The notes under the pieces were generated by a model. That model searched no databases. It was given only the letters and a program-made list of their open reading frames with translations, and was not told the origin of the DNA. Source: Pseudomonas sessilinigenes (lineage in GTDB: Bacteria > Pseudomonadota > Gammaproteobacteria > Pseudomonadales > Pseudomonadaceae). Taken from it: DNA of 64,000 nt. Below are positions 9,167-20,812 of the stretch, piece after piece. The translations under genes were made by a program, and so were the position numbers. The DNA is taken from contig NZ_CP027706.1 in NCBI RefSeq assembly GCF_003850565.1, forward strand, positions 620,001 to 684,000. Reading direction: 5' to 3'. Within the stretch, counting starts at the first letter, position 1, and each line of letters starts with the position of its first letter.

Positions 9167-11076
9167 GTGAGTCGATCGTCGGCGGTTCGCGCATCGAGCT
9201 GCTCAGTCCGCGCCTGGCCAACCAGATCGCTGCCGGTGAGGTGGTTGAGCGACCGGCCTCGGTGGCCAAGGAATTGCTGGAGAACAGCCTGGACTCTGGT
9301 GCCCGGCGCATCGAGGTCGAGGTCGAGCAGGGTGGAGTGAAGCTGCTGCGTGTACGCGACAACGGCAGCGGGATTGCCCCGGACGACCTGCCGTTGGCCC
9401 TGGCGCGCCATGCCACCAGCAAGATCCGCGAGTTGGAAGATCTCGAGGGCGTGCTTAGCCTGGGGTTTCGCGGTGAGGCCCTGGCTTCGATCAGCTCGGT
9501 CGCCCGCCTGACCCTGACTTCGCGCACCGTCGATGCCACTGAGGCTTGGCAGGTAGAGACCGAGGGGCGCGACATGACCCCGCGTGTACAGCCGGCTGCG
9601 CATCCGGTCGGCACCTCGGTCGAAGTGCGCGACCTGTTTTTCAATACACCGGCCCGTCGAAAGTTCCTCAAGGCCGAGAAGACCGAGTTCGATCACCTGC
9701 AGGAAGTCATCCGGCGCCTGGCCTTGGCGCGTTTCGACGTGGCTTTCCACCTGCGCCACAACGGCAAGACTATTTTCAGCCTGCACGAAGCCGCCGACGA
9801 GATGGCTCGGGCGCGGCGTGTTGGCGCAATCTGTGGCCCTGGCTTTCTCGAGCAGGCGCTGCCGATCGAGGTCGAGCGCAACGGTTTGCGCCTGTGGGGC
9901 TGGGTTGGCTTGCCGACCTTCTCGCGCAGCCAGGCGGACTTGCAGTACTTCTTCGTCAATGGCCGCGCTGTGCGCGACAAGCTGGTCGCCCATGCCGTGC
10001 GCCAGGCCTACCGCGATGTACTGTTCAATGGCCGGCACCCGACCTTCGTGCTGTTCCTTGAGCTCGATCCCACGGGGGTCGACGTCAATGTGCACCCGAC
10101 CAAGCACGAAGTGCGCTTTCGCGAAGGGCGGATGGTCCACGACTTCCTTTATGGCACCTTGCACCGTGCCCTGGCGGATGTGCGCCCCGAGGACCAGTTG
10201 GCGGCGCCGGCTGCGGTTTCCGAGATGGTGCGCCCCAGTGGCCTGCAGGCCGGAGAGTTCGGTCCGCAAGGCGAGATGCGCCTGGCTTCGCCGGTGCTGG
10301 AGCAACCCCAGGGAGAGCAGCGCCCGTCGTTTTCTTCGTCAGGTTCGGGCGCAGGGTATCAGTATCAATACACGCCGAGGCCGTCGCAGCCGGTGAATAC
10401 CGGCGAGACCCAGGCGGTCTACCGGGAGTTCTATGCGCCGCTGGAAAATGCCCAGGCTGCGCCTGGCGCGCTGCCGGAAAGCCAGGGCGATATCCCGCCT
10501 CTGGGCTATGCGCTGGCGCAGCTCAAGGGAATCTACATCCTGGCGGAGAACGCCGTCGGTTTGGTGCTGGTAGACATGCATGCGGCCCACGAGCGAATCA
10601 TGTACGAGCGCCTCAAGGTGGCCATGGCCAGCGAGGGACTCAGCGGCCAGCCATTGTTGGTGCCCGAGTCGCTTGCGTTGAGCCAGCGCGAGGCCGATTG
10701 CGCCGAAGAGCATGCCCAATGGTTCCAGCGCCTGGGTTTCGAACTGCAGCGCCTGGGGCCCGAGACCCTGGCGATCCGGCAGATCCCGGCCCTGCTCAAG
10801 CAGGCCGAGGCCAATCGACTGGTACAGGATGTGCTGGCGGACCTGATGGAGTACGGCACTAGCGATCGGATCCAGGCCCACCTCAACGAGCTGCTGGGAA
10901 CCATGGCTTGCCACGGCGCCGTACGCGCCAATCGACGCCTGGCGATCCCGGAGATGAACGCACTGCTGCGTGACATGGAAAACACCGAGCGCAGTGGGCA
11001 GTGCAACCATGGCCGGCCGACCTGGACCCAAATGGGCCTGGATGACTTGGACAAACTCTTTCTGCGCGGCCGTTGA
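9163..11076 (+). CDS. mutL: DNA mismatch repair protein MutL
   Basis: 637-residue mismatch-repair coordinator. The N-terminal GHKL ATPase carries the conserved [15 protein letters not shown] segment, DNGSGI and [11 protein letters not shown] Ser/Gln/Pro-rich linker covers about 350-440. The C-terminal dimerisation domain retains the latent endonuclease motif in the form DMHA(x)2E(x)4E (Asp471, His473, Glu477, Glu482), so it is the nicking type expected where MutH is absent. Starts within the amiB stop (ATGA) and ends in an overlap with miaA, so the three are translationally coupled. Confidence 0.97.
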   Translation: MSESIVGGSRIELLSPRLANQIAAGEVVERPASVAKELLENSLDSGARRIEVEVEQGGVKLLRVRDNGSGIAPDDLPLALARHATSKIRELEDLEGVLSLGFRGEALASISSVARLTLTSRTVDATEAWQVETEGRDMTPRVQPAAHPVGTSVEVRDLFFNTPARRKFLKAEKTEFDHLQEVIRRLALARFDVAFHLRHNGKTIFSLHEAADEMARARRVGAICGPGFLEQALPIEVERNGLRLWGWVGLPTFSRSQADLQYFFVNGRAVRDKLVAHAVRQAYRDVLFNGRHPTFVLFLELDPTGVDVNVHPTKHEVRFREGRMVHDFLYGTLHRALADVRPEDQLAAPAAVSEMVRPSGLQAGEFGPQGEMRLASPVLEQPQGEQRPSFSSSGSGAGYQYQYTPRPSQPVNTGETQAVYREFYAPLENAQAAPGALPESQGDIPPLGYALAQLKGIYILAENAVGLVLVDMHAAHERIMYERLKVAMASEGLSGQPLLVPESLALSQREADCAEEHAQWFQRLGFELQRLGPETLAIRQIPALLKQAEANRLVQDVLADLMEYGTSDRIQAHLNELLGTMACHGAVRANRRLAIPEMNALLRDMENTERSGQCNHGRPTWTQMGLDDLDKLFLRGR

Positions 11077-12047
11077 TGACTCAGTTTCCTCCTGCGATTT
11101 TCCTGATGGGCCCGACCGCAGCGGGCAAGACCGACCTGGCCATCGAGCTGACCAAGGTGCTTCCTTGCGAGTTGATCAGTGTCGATTCGGCGCTGGTCTA
11201 TAGAGGCATGGATATTGGTACCGCCAAGCCGTCCAAGGAGTTACTGGCGCAATTTCCCCACCGTTTGATCGATATCCTCGACCCGGCTGACAGCTATTCT
11301 GCGGCGGATTTTCGTACCGATGCCCTGGCGGCCATGGCCGATATCACGGCACGGGGCAAGATTCCGCTGCTGGTGGGTGGCACCATGCTCTATTACAAAG
11401 CGCTGCTCGAGGGCTTGGCGGACATGCCGCCGGCGGACCCTCAGGTGCGTGCCGAGTTGGAGGATGAGGCGCAGCGCCTGGGTTGGCAGGCATTGCACGA
11501 TCAGTTGGCGGCTGTGGATCCTGAATCCGCTGCCCGAATCCATCCCAACGATCCCCAGCGCCTGACTCGGGCTCTGGAAGTCTATCGGGTCAGTGGCCTG
11601 ACAATGACGGCCCATCGTCAGCGTCAATTGGCGCAAAGTACTGATGCAGGCGCATCGGGACGCAGTCAATTGCCCTATACTGTCGCCAATCTGGCCATCG
11701 CTCCGGCGAATCGCCAGGTACTGCACCAACGTATTGCACAAAGATTCACACAAATGTTGGAACAGGGGTTCATCGATGAGGTCGTAGCTCTGCGTTCGAG
11801 AAGTGACCTGCATGCCGGGTTGCCGTCTATACGTGCAGTGGGCTACCGCCAAGTCTGGGATTACCTGGATGGCAAGTTGACGTTCGCCGAAATGCAGGAA
11901 CGGGGCATCATTGCCACGCGCCAATTGGCTAAACGCCAGTTTACCTGGTTACGCAGCTGGTCCGACCTGCAATGGTTGGACAGCTTGGATTGCGACAATC
12001 TGCCACGCGCCTTGAAATACTTAGGGACGATCTCCATATTGGGCTGA
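11076..12047 (+). CDS. miaA: tRNA dimethylallyltransferase MiaA
   Basis: 323-residue enzyme that transfers a dimethylallyl group to A37 of UNN-decoding tRNAs. P-loop GPTAAGKT at 12-19, followed by [18 protein letters not shown] and a C-terminal tail with [12 protein letters not shown], all family signatures. ATG 11076 shares one base with the mutL stop; the TTG three bases upstream is less likely. hfq follows after 94 bp, as in E. coli. Confidence 0.97.
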   Translation: MTQFPPAIFLMGPTAAGKTDLAIELTKVLPCELISVDSALVYRGMDIGTAKPSKELLAQFPHRLIDILDPADSYSAADFRTDALAAMADITARGKIPLLVGGTMLYYKALLEGLADMPPADPQVRAELEDEAQRLGWQALHDQLAAVDPESAARIHPNDPQRLTRALEVYRVSGLTMTAHRQRQLAQSTDAGASGRSQLPYTVANLAIAPANRQVLHQRIAQRFTQMLEQGFIDEVVALRSRSDLHAGLPSIRAVGYRQVWDYLDGKLTFAEMQERGIIATRQLAKRQFTWLRSWSDLQWLDSLDCDNLPRALKYLGTISILG

Positions 12048-12141
12048 GTCCTTGCAATTGCCGTCTATCCTTGGGGGTGTGGCGGCTTTGGCCATCTGTT
12101 TTCCGAATTTTTTATTATTGATCCTTAAAGGAGTGCGGCAC

Positions 12142-12402
12142 ATGTCAAAAGGGCATTCGCTACAAGACCCTTACTTGAATACATTGCGTAAAGAGAAAGT
12201 TGGGGTTTCCATCTATCTGGTCAACGGCATCAAGCTGCAAGGCACGATCGAGTCCTTCGACCAATTCGTCATCCTGCTGAAAAACACCGTCAGCCAGATG
12301 GTGTACAAGCACGCTATCTCGACAGTGGTTCCAGTTCGCCCGATTCGCCTGCCTAGCGCATCCGAGTCCGAACAGGGTGACGCTGAACCAGGTAACGCCT
12401 GA
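12142..12402 (+). CDS. hfq: RNA chaperone Hfq
   Basis: 86-residue Sm-like hexamer subunit that pairs small RNAs with mRNAs and, in Pseudomonas, takes part in Crc-mediated catabolite repression. Sm1 segment ([21 protein letters not shown], about 20-40) and Sm2 [10 protein letters not shown] at 55-64 are intact; the acidic C-terminal tail is short, as in other pseudomonads. ATG 12142 is selected by AAAGGAG at about 12127-12133 and the conserved [10 protein letters not shown] start; a 30-codon in-frame upstream extension is hydrophobic and not family-like. AT-rich sequence before the gene probably holds its own promoter. Confidence 0.97.
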   Translation: MSKGHSLQDPYLNTLRKEKVGVSIYLVNGIKLQGTIESFDQFVILLKNTVSQMVYKHAISTVVPVRPIRLPSASESEQGDAEPGNA

Positions 12403-12414
12403 TAGGAGTCTCCT

Positions 12415-13716
12415 TTGTTCTTTGAGCGCCACGGTGGTGGTGAGCGAGCCATTCTCGTTCACTTGGAAGGTCAGGACCCTGAGGCGCGCGAAGATCCGCA
12501 GGAGTTTCAGGAGCTGGCAGTATCGGCCGGCGCCGAGACCGTCGCGTTTATCAACGTGCCGCGTCATCGGCCAACCGCCAAATACCTGGTTGGCAGTGGC
12601 AAGGTCGAGGAGTTGCGCGACCTGGTCAAAGCCGAACAGGTAGACCTGGTGATTTTCAATCACGTCCTCACGCCCAGTCAGGAGCGTAACCTCGAACGTG
12701 CATTCGAGTGTCGCGTGATTGATCGAACGGGTCTGATCCTCGATATCTTCGCCCAACGCGCGCGGACTCATGAAGGCAAGCTCCAGGTCGAACTGGCCCA
12801 GCTTGAGCACATGAGCACTCGACTGGTGCGCGGCTGGACCCACCTTGAGCGGCAGAAGGGCGGTATCGGTCTGCGTGGCCCGGGGGAAACCCAGCTGGAA
12901 ACCGACCGGCGCTTGTTGCGGGTACGCCTGCGACAGATCAAGGCTCGCCTGGAAAAGGTTCGCAGCCAGCGAGAGCAGGCTCGTCGTGGCCGCAAGCGTG
13001 CCGATATCCCGTCAGTGTCGCTGGTGGGCTATACCAACGCCGGCAAATCCACTTTGTTCAATGCCGTCACCGTGTCCGATGTCTACGCGGCCGACCAGTT
13101 GTTCGCTACCCTCGACCCCACCTTGCGCCGGCTGGAGCTGGACGACCTGGGGCCGATCGTGCTGGCCGACACCGTGGGTTTCATTCGCCACTTGCCGCAC
13201 AAATTGGTGGAAGCATTTCGGGCTACGCTCGAAGAGTCGAGCAATTCCGACCTGCTGCTGCATGTGATCGATGCCCATGAGCCCGAGCGCATGGCCCAGA
13301 TCGAGCAGGTCATGGTCGTGCTGGGGGAGATCGGGGCTCAGGACTTGCCGATCCTGGAGGTCTATAACAAACTCGATTTGCTCGAGGGCGTTGAGCCACA
13401 GATACAGCGTGATCCCGATGGCAAGCCGCAGCGCGTCTGGTTATCGGCCCGTGATGGCCAGGGACTGGACTTGCTCAAGCAGGCCATTGCGGAGCTGCTG
13501 GGTGAAGATTTGTTCGTTGGCACCTTGCGCTTGCCCCAGCGTTTTGCTCGACTGCGAGCACAGTTTTTCCAGTTGAATGCTGTGCAGAAAGAAGATCATG
13601 ACGATGAAGGTGTCAGTTTGCTGGCCGTTCGCCTGCCTCGGGCCGAGTTGAACCGGCTGGTCAGTCGCGAAGGCTGGCAGCCGTCGGACTTCATCGAGCA
13701 ACACACTTTGCAATAA
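12415..13716 (+). CDS. hflX: Ribosome-associated GTPase HflX
   Basis: 433-residue GTPase that splits stalled 70S ribosomes. An N-terminal HflX domain is followed by a coiled linker (about 160-195, rich in Arg and Glu), the G1 P-loop GYTNAGKS near 205-212, TLDPTLRRL (G2) and DTVGFI (G3). The start is a TTG at 12415 preceded by TAGGAG at about 12403-12408; the FFERHGGGERA N-terminus is typical of Pseudomonas HflX. It lies 12 bp behind hfq and in front of hflKC. Confidence 0.95.
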   Translation: MFFERHGGGERAILVHLEGQDPEAREDPQEFQELAVSAGAETVAFINVPRHRPTAKYLVGSGKVEELRDLVKAEQVDLVIFNHVLTPSQERNLERAFECRVIDRTGLILDIFAQRARTHEGKLQVELAQLEHMSTRLVRGWTHLERQKGGIGLRGPGETQLETDRRLLRVRLRQIKARLEKVRSQREQARRGRKRADIPSVSLVGYTNAGKSTLFNAVTVSDVYAADQLFATLDPTLRRLELDDLGPIVLADTVGFIRHLPHKLVEAFRATLEESSNSDLLLHVIDAHEPERMAQIEQVMVVLGEIGAQDLPILEVYNKLDLLEGVEPQIQRDPDGKPQRVWLSARDGQGLDLLKQAIAELLGEDLFVGTLRLPQRFARLRAQFFQLNAVQKEDHDDEGVSLLAVRLPRAELNRLVSREGWQPSDFIEQHTLQ

Positions 13717-13812
13717 AAGCCTGGGCAGGCGGTTGTGCCGCTGTAGCAGGCATTCTGTAGCATTGGCCGGCGCGCCGTGGGCGCGTCTTTGCTTTATCAG
13801 ATGGAGAGCGCT

Positions 13813-14991
13813 ATGGCTTGGAATGAGCCGGGTGGCAACTCGAATAATCAGGACCCTTGGGGCGGTAAGCGCCGCAATAACGGCGATCGCAAGGGCCCGC
13901 CAGATCTCGACGAGGCCTTCCGTAAGCTGCAGGAAAGCCTGAATGGGTTGTTCGGTGGTGGTAAGAAACGTGGTGATGACGGCGCCAGCTCCGGCAAGGG
14001 CGGCGGTTTTGGCTTGCTGGGCATTGGCCTGGTCGTGCTGGCGGCTGCTTGGCTGTACAGCGCGGTCTATGTCGTCGATGAGCAGGAGCAGGCCGTGGTG
14101 CTGCGCTTCGGCAAATACTATGAGACTGTCGGTCCGGGCCTGAACATCTACTTCCCGCCGATCGACCGCAAGTACATGGAAAACGTCACGCGTGAGCGTG
14201 CCTATACCAAGCAGGGCCAGATGCTGACCGAGGACGAGAATATCGTCGAGGTGCCGCTGACCGTGCAGTACAAGATCAGCAACTTGCAGGACTTCGTGCT
14301 GAACGTCGATCAGCCGGAGATCAGCCTGCAGCACGCGACCGATAGCGCCCTGCGCCATGTGGTGGGTTCCACCGCCATGGACCAGGTGCTGACTGAAGGT
14401 CGTGAGCAGATGGCCAGCGAGATCAAGGAGCGCTTGCAGCGTTTCCTCGACAACTATCGCACCGGTATCACCGTGACCCAGGTCAACGTACAAAGCGCAG
14501 CGGCACCGCGTGAAGTGCAGGAAGCCTTCGACGATGTGATCCGCGCTCGTGAAGATGAGCAGCGCTCGCGCAACCAGGCTGAAACCTATGCCAATGGTGT
14601 GGTACCCGAGGCTCGTGGTCAGGCCCAGCGCATCATCGAGGATGCCAACGGTTATCGCGACGAAGTGGTTTCCCGTGCCAAGGGTGAGGCGGACCGCTTT
14701 ACCAAGCTGGTCGGCGAATACCGCAAGGCACCTGAGGTGACTCGCCAGCGCCTGTACCTGGACACCATGCAGGAAGTCTTCAGCAATACCAGCAAGGTCC
14801 TGGTGACCGGAAGCAAGGGTGGGCAGAACAACCTGCTGTACCTGCCGCTGGACAAGATGATCGACAGTGGTCGTAGCGGCGGTGCTCCGGTAACGGGCTC
14901 GGCGTCTACCTCCAGCAATGAAGCGAATGCGCGCGCGGCGGTTGAGCATATGCAGCAACAGCAGCAGACGCGTTCTAGGGAGAGTCGCTGA
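13813..14991 (+). CDS. hflK: FtsH protease modulator HflK
   Basis: 392-residue SPFH/band-7 protein that assembles with HflC into a large periplasmic cage around FtsH. Gly- and Asn-rich cytoplasmic N-terminus (WNEPGGNSNNQDPWGG) precedes one membrane helix at about 66-86 and the band-7 domain, then a long charged coiled coil, ending in a Gln-rich tail. ATG 13813 is chosen because GGAGA at 13803-13807 is well placed; an ATG at 13801 is possible. The last base of the stop codon is the first base of the hflC ATG. Confidence 0.95.
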   Translation: MAWNEPGGNSNNQDPWGGKRRNNGDRKGPPDLDEAFRKLQESLNGLFGGGKKRGDDGASSGKGGGFGLLGIGLVVLAAAWLYSAVYVVDEQEQAVVLRFGKYYETVGPGLNIYFPPIDRKYMENVTRERAYTKQGQMLTEDENIVEVPLTVQYKISNLQDFVLNVDQPEISLQHATDSALRHVVGSTAMDQVLTEGREQMASEIKERLQRFLDNYRTGITVTQVNVQSAAAPREVQEAFDDVIRAREDEQRSRNQAETYANGVVPEARGQAQRIIEDANGYRDEVVSRAKGEADRFTKLVGEYRKAPEVTRQRLYLDTMQEVFSNTSKVLVTGSKGGQNNLLYLPLDKMIDSGRSGGAPVTGSASTSSNEANARAAVEHMQQQQQTRSRESR

Positions 14992-15860
14992 TGAGCAATA
15001 AATCGCTGATCGCCCTGATCGTGGGTGTTGTCGTGGCGGTGGTTGCCTGGAACAGCTTCTACATCGTGGCTCAGACCGAGCGTGCGGTGTTGCTGCAGTT
15101 CGGTCGTGTAGTCCAGGCCGATGTCCAGCCCGGCTTGCATGTAAAAGTGCCCTACGTGAACCAGGTGCGTAAGTTCGATGCGCGCCTGATGACCCTGGAT
15201 GCACCGACGCAGCGCTTCCTGACCCTGGAAAAGAAAGCCGTGATGGTGGACGCCTACGCCAAGTGGCGGGTGAAGGATGCCGAGCGTTTCTACACCGCGA
15301 CTTCCGGCCTCAAGCAGATTGCCGACGAGCGTCTATCGCGGCGTCTGGAGTCGGGCCTGCGCGACCAGTTCGGCAAGCGCACCCTGCATGAAGTGGTATC
15401 CGGTGAGCGTGATGCGCTGATGGCCGATATCACGGCTTCGCTGAACAAGATGGCGGAGAAGGAACTGGGTATCGAGGTGGTGGATGTCCGGGTCAAGGCC
15501 ATCGACCTGCCCAAGGAAGTGAACCGCAGCGTGTTCGAGCGCATGAGCACCGAGCGTGAGCGTGAGGCCCGCGAGCATCGCGCCAAGGGTAACGAGCTGG
15601 CCGAAGGCATCCGTGCCGACGCCGATCGTCAGCGTCGGGTGCTGTTGGCCGAAGCCTATCGTGAGTCCGAAGAGGTTCGCGGTGATGGCGACGCCCAGGC
15701 GGCAGCTATCTATGCCAAGGCCTACGGCCAGGACCAGGAGTTCTACGCGTTCTATCGTAGCCTGCGTGCCTACCGTGAAAGCTTCGCGAACAAATCCGAC
15801 GTCATGGTCCTGGACCCAAGCAGCGATTTTTTCCACTACCTGGAAAAAACCAAGCCTTGA
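14991..15860 (+). CDS. hflC: FtsH protease modulator HflC
   Basis: 289-residue partner of HflK. N-terminal membrane helix about 5-24, band-7 domain (VVQADVQPGLHVKVPYVNQ onward, about 40-200), then a coiled coil with alternating Arg and Glu. Coupled to hflK by a one-base TGATG overlap. E. coli has the small DUF2065 gene yjeT after hflC; I see no such gene before hisZ here. Confidence 0.95.
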   Translation: MSNKSLIALIVGVVVAVVAWNSFYIVAQTERAVLLQFGRVVQADVQPGLHVKVPYVNQVRKFDARLMTLDAPTQRFLTLEKKAVMVDAYAKWRVKDAERFYTATSGLKQIADERLSRRLESGLRDQFGKRTLHEVVSGERDALMADITASLNKMAEKELGIEVVDVRVKAIDLPKEVNRSVFERMSTEREREAREHRAKGNELAEGIRADADRQRRVLLAEAYRESEEVRGDGDAQAAAIYAKAYGQDQEFYAFYRSLRAYRESFANKSDVMVLDPSSDFFHYLEKTKP

Positions 15861-15881
15861 TCCTGGCCTGATCCTGGGGTG

Positions 15882-15912
15882 CCCCGCCGGGCGGCTAAAA
15901 TGCCTGGCGGGG
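15882..15912 (+). other. GC-rich stem-loop after hflC
   Basis: CCCCGCCGGGC (15882-15892) pairs with GCCTGGCGGGG (15902-15912) with one G-T pair and a 9-base AT-rich loop, 22 bp after the hflC stop. Without a T-run it may protect or pause the transcript rather than terminate it. Confidence 0.5.
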
Positions 15913-15946
15913 TGATCCTTTGGGAAAACGGGTGTATGATGCGGCA

Positions 15947-15969
15947 GCCGGGAAATTCCCGGCTTTTTT
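15947..15969 (+). terminator. Intrinsic terminator of the hfq-hflXKC operon
   Basis: GCCGGGA (15947-15953), loop AAT, TCCCGGC (15957-15963), then six T. It closes the long amiB-to-hflC transcription unit. The remaining 180 bp before hisZ show no gene, only a possible leader with a small stem (CAGCC/GGCTG near 16038-16055). Confidence 0.85.
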
Positions 15970-16152
15970 GCGTCTGCATCTTTGATTAGCCGTGGCTCGT
16001 TCAAGAGTCCGGTGAGATTTTTCGAGGAAAAGGGTCTGTACAGCCGATTTCTGGCTGCCTGTCCGGCTGAGCTCGCGTCGGATGCGACTGTTTTCTGCTT
16101 CACTCTAAGGCTGGCCCCAGGCTTGCCGCCCGGACCATAGGGGAATGGCGTA

Positions 16153-17340
16153 ATGGCAACGGTAGACCGCTGGCTGCTGCCAGATGGCATCGAAGAAGTA
16201 CTGCCGCCGGAAGCGGCGCGCATCGAAGTGGCGCGTCGTCAGGTGTTGGATCTGTTTCAGAGCTGGGGTTACGAGTTCGTCGTCACTCCCCATATCGAAT
16301 ACCTGGAATCCCTGCTGACGGGCGCCGGCCAGGACCTGGACCTGCGCACCTTCAAGGTCATCGATCCGCAATCGGGTCGGCAGATGGGGTTCCGTGCCGA
16401 CATCACGCCGCAAGTAGCACGTATCGATGCCCACACCCTGCGTCGTGAAGGGCCGAGCCGCTTGTGCTACGCCGGCAGCGTGCTGCATGCCCAGCCGCGG
16501 GCCTTGTCGACCTCCCGCAGCCCAATCCAGCTGGGTGCCGAGTTGTATGGCGACGCCAGCCCGAGCAGCGACGTCGAAGTGATCAGCCTGATGTTGGCGA
16601 TGTTGCAACTGGCGGATGTGCCGGATGTGCACATGGATCTGGGGCATGTGGGCATCTACCGCGGCCTGGCCCAGGCTGCCGGTTTGTCCGGTGCCGTGGA
16701 GCAACAATTGTTCGACGCCCTGCAGCGCAAGGCGATCGATGAAGTCATCAGCCTGACCGAAGGCTTGTCGGCCGACCTGGCAGAAATGTTGCGCTCCCTG
16801 GTGGACCTGTGCGGCAGCCGCGAAGTACTGAGCGATGCTCGTCGTCGCCTGGCGGGTGCCCCGACCCCGGTGCTGGTGGCGCTGGATGAATTGCTGACGA
16901 TTGCCGAGCGCTTGTCGGTGCGATTCCCGGACCTGCCGCTGTACTTCGACCTCGGCGAGCTGCGTGGCTACCACTACCACACTGGAGTGGTGTTTGCGGT
17001 GTTCGTTCCGGGTGTGGGTCAATCCATTGCCCAGGGCGGTCGCTATGATGACATCGGTGCGGACTTCGGGCGTGCCCGGCCGGCCACTGGTTTCTCTACC
17101 GACCTCAAGACCTTGGTGACCCTGGGGCGTGCCGAGATCGAATTGCCGTCAGGTGGCATCTGGATGCCCGATCGCACCGACGCCGCACTCTGGCAGACCG
17201 TCTGCCAGTTGCGCAGCGAAGGCCAGCGCGTGGTCCAAGCCTTGCCTGGGCAGCCCCTGGCCGCTGCTCGTGAAGCGGACTGCGACCGGCAATTGGTTCA
17301 GCACGATGGTATTTGGCAAGTATTGCCACTGGTTTCCTGA
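16153..17340 (+). CDS. hisZ: ATP phosphoribosyltransferase regulatory subunit HisZ
   Basis: 395-residue paralogue of histidyl-tRNA synthetase that activates the short-form HisG in the first step of histidine synthesis. Class II aminoacyl-tRNA-synthetase-like core: motif 2-like [14 protein letters not shown] and a later QGGRYDDIG segment, but no anticodon-binding domain of HisS type. GGGGA at about 16139-16143 serves as ribosome-binding site. Located before purA, its usual Pseudomonas place and away from the his operon. Confidence 0.93.
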   Translation: MATVDRWLLPDGIEEVLPPEAARIEVARRQVLDLFQSWGYEFVVTPHIEYLESLLTGAGQDLDLRTFKVIDPQSGRQMGFRADITPQVARIDAHTLRREGPSRLCYAGSVLHAQPRALSTSRSPIQLGAELYGDASPSSDVEVISLMLAMLQLADVPDVHMDLGHVGIYRGLAQAAGLSGAVEQQLFDALQRKAIDEVISLTEGLSADLAEMLRSLVDLCGSREVLSDARRRLAGAPTPVLVALDELLTIAERLSVRFPDLPLYFDLGELRGYHYHTGVVFAVFVPGVGQSIAQGGRYDDIGADFGRARPATGFSTDLKTLVTLGRAEIELPSGGIWMPDRTDAALWQTVCQLRSEGQRVVQALPGQPLAAAREADCDRQLVQHDGIWQVLPLVS

Positions 17341-18687
<1,347 letters not shown>

Positions 18688-18708
18688 TAAGCTGTTGATG
18701 TAGCAAAC

Positions 18709-18732
18709 AAAGGGCCCCTCATGGGGCCCTTT
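18709..18732. terminator. purA terminator
   Basis: AAAGGGCCCC (18709-18718), loop TCAT, GGGGCCCTTT (18723-18732): a perfect 10-bp stem 22 bp after the purA stop, with a short T tract. Confidence 0.85.
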
Positions 18733-18826
18733 GTCGTTTCTGCCTGCTGCACGGCACGACCCTTGCTGGGAAATCCACTTCTAGAGTGCCATCAGAATAA
18801 TGGCGTCAAAAGTAGAGGGATTTCCT

Positions 18827-20761
18827 GTGTCGGCCGTTCTCTCACTGTTACAAAGCCGTTTACTACGGCCTGTATTCGTTACTCTCGGTATCGCCCTTTT
18901 GGTGCAAGTGCTGGTCGCTGTCGCCCTGACCCGGAGCACGGTGACAGCCCTGGAAGCAAACCTGGCCTCGCGCCTGGGCGGTGACAGCCAGAAGCTCGCG
19001 GGTGAGCTGGAGCAGGCGGGCAAGGAGGTCACCTCCAGTCTGGAGAGCCTGTCGGCCAGCACTCGCCAACGACTCACGGCTGGCTTGTCGTCGCGCCTCA
19101 AGGAGGAGCAGGTACAGCTGCGTGATGCGCTGGAGAAAGACCTGAAGGATTCCGCCAACGATATGGCCCAGTTGCTGGCCTCGGTGGCGCCGCGAGCCAT
19201 GTGGGACAACGATGTACCAACCTTGTCCGAATTCGCACGGCGGGCCCAGCGCAACCCTAGCGTGCTCTTCGTGGTGTATGACGATGCCACGGGCGCGCAC
19301 CTGACTCGCTACCTGAACCGTGAAAACCCCATCAACCGCGCCCTGTTGGAGAAGGGCAAGGGCGATCGGGCTCTGGACAAGGTCCTGGATGCGGCGAAGA
19401 ACGATCCCTCGGTCTACTACATCGAGGCTTCGATCAATCCCAATGGGGTGGAGATCGGCAAGGTGCTGATGGGGGTGTCCACGGCCTCCGTTGAAGCCGA
19501 CATCGCGGCGCTGGACCAGCGCTTCACGGCCTTGATCGCCAGCAGTGACCAATTGGTGGGTGACAGTCTCAAGGGGGCCTCCGCCGACAGTTCGGCGGCG
19601 ATGCGTTCGCGGCTGCAGTCGGCCCAGGGCACGGCGGCCGAGATGCAGGCCAACACTGCCAGTACCGTGCAAGAGGCGGCGGCCACCCTGCGTTGGCAGA
19701 TTGGCGTAGGCCTGGCCTTGGTCGGCCTGGCGCTACTGCTGTTGCTGGCAGTGGTGCTGGGGCGGCGGGTGGTCAACAAGTTGCACCTGCTGATTGCCGC
19801 GCTCAATGACCTGGCGGCCGGGGAGGGTGACCTGACCAAGCGCGTGCCGCTCAATAGCAACGATGAGATCGGCGACATGGCTTCGGCGGTGAATCGCTTC
19901 GTCGACAAGTTGCAGCCGATCGTCCGCGAGGCAGGCGATGTGGCGCAGCGCACCGGGGTCGAGATTGGCGCGATGAGCTTGCGTAATGCCGGCGCCGATG
20001 CGGCGGCCGAGGCCCAGCGCGACGAGGTGGCGGAGAGCCTGCGGGCCCTGTCGCACATGGCCGACGAGGCCCAGGCGGAAAGCCAGGCCATGCAGGCCGC
20101 GTTGCAACAGGTGGTGGAGATCCGCCAGGCCACCGACGAGACCACCCGGACTTCGGAGCAGGTCGGCAGCTTGATCGAGGCCCTGGCCGGACAGGTGGAT
20201 ACCGGGGCCAAGGTGATCGAGCGGCTGGCGCAGCAGAGCGAGCAGATCGAGGTGGTGCTGACGGTGATCCATGGCATTGCCGAGCAGACCAACTTGCTGG
20301 CACTGAATGCGGCGATCGAGGCGGCCCGGGCCGGCGAGACCGGGCGCGGTTTTGCGGTAGTGGCAGACGAAGTGCGGGCCTTGGCCAGCAAGACCCAGAG
20401 TTCCACTGGCGATATCCAGGCCCATATCGGCGCTTTGCAGCAAGGTGCACGCGAAGCGGTGGCGGCTATCGGCCAGGCTGGGCGCCAGGCCAGTGAAGGT
20501 TTGTTGGTGTTGCGCGATAGCGCCCGTCTGCAGCAGTCGGTGCAGTCATCGGTGGAACAGGTGCACGCAGCCATTGGCTTGGCTACCCAGGCTGCGGCGC
20601 AACAAGCCCAGGGCGCGCAGGCGGTGCGTGGGCGGGTGGAGACCATTCATGCCCAGGCCGAGCGTGCGGCCCAGGCGGTGGTGGAAACCACCGCCAGCGG
20701 CAAGGTGCTGGACAGCCTGGCGGCGCAGCTCAAGGCCAGCCTGGGCCAGTTTCGCGCTTGA
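18827..20761 (+). CDS. Methyl-accepting chemotaxis protein
   Basis: 644-residue chemoreceptor from the GTG at 18827. Membrane helix about 10-32, a mostly helical periplasmic sensor region to about 290, second helix about 291-313, HAMP domain about 314-366 ([22 protein letters not shown]), then the cytoplasmic coiled coil with the invariant hairpin tip [18 protein letters not shown] near 486-505. AGAGGGA at 18814-18820 lies six bases before GTG 18827, whereas the in-frame ATG at 18800 has no ribosome-binding site, so the GTG is preferred. The ligand is not recognisable. A similar receptor sits near the pncB/amino-acid transporter region in P. aeruginosa as I recall. Confidence 0.9.
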   Translation: MSAVLSLLQSRLLRPVFVTLGIALLVQVLVAVALTRSTVTALEANLASRLGGDSQKLAGELEQAGKEVTSSLESLSASTRQRLTAGLSSRLKEEQVQLRDALEKDLKDSANDMAQLLASVAPRAMWDNDVPTLSEFARRAQRNPSVLFVVYDDATGAHLTRYLNRENPINRALLEKGKGDRALDKVLDAAKNDPSVYYIEASINPNGVEIGKVLMGVSTASVEADIAALDQRFTALIASSDQLVGDSLKGASADSSAAMRSRLQSAQGTAAEMQANTASTVQEAAATLRWQIGVGLALVGLALLLLLAVVLGRRVVNKLHLLIAALNDLAAGEGDLTKRVPLNSNDEIGDMASAVNRFVDKLQPIVREAGDVAQRTGVEIGAMSLRNAGADAAAEAQRDEVAESLRALSHMADEAQAESQAMQAALQQVVEIRQATDETTRTSEQVGSLIEALAGQVDTGAKVIERLAQQSEQIEVVLTVIHGIAEQTNLLALNAAIEAARAGETGRGFAVVADEVRALASKTQSSTGDIQAHIGALQQGAREAVAAIGQAGRQASEGLLVLRDSARLQQSVQSSVEQVHAAIGLATQAAAQQAQGAQAVRGRVETIHAQAERAAQAVVETTASGKVLDSLAAQLKASLGQFRA

Positions 20762-20770
20762 GGCATCCTG

Positions 20771-20800
20771 CGGCAGGCGTCTCCCTGGAGTCGCCTGCCG
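20771..20800. terminator. Hairpin between chemoreceptor and iron permease genes
   Basis: CGGCAGGCG (20771-20779) pairs with CGCCTGCCG (20792-20800), and CTCC/GGAG extends it inside. It lies between two convergent genes; there is no T-run, so termination is only probable. Confidence 0.5.
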
Positions 20801-20812
20801 AGGCGGTCGATC

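Noticed and set aside
13441..15204. 587-codon minus frame across hflX, hflK and hflC
   Set aside because: Runs antisense over three recognised genes; shadow frame.
15861..16152. Possible DUF2065 (yjeT-like) gene between hflC and hisZ
   Set aside because: No frame in this 292-bp gap encodes such a protein; it holds a hairpin, a terminator and a leader.
18788..18795. GCCATCAG as a possible sigma-28 -10 before the chemoreceptor
   Set aside because: Only 4 of 8 match and no -35 element at the right distance.
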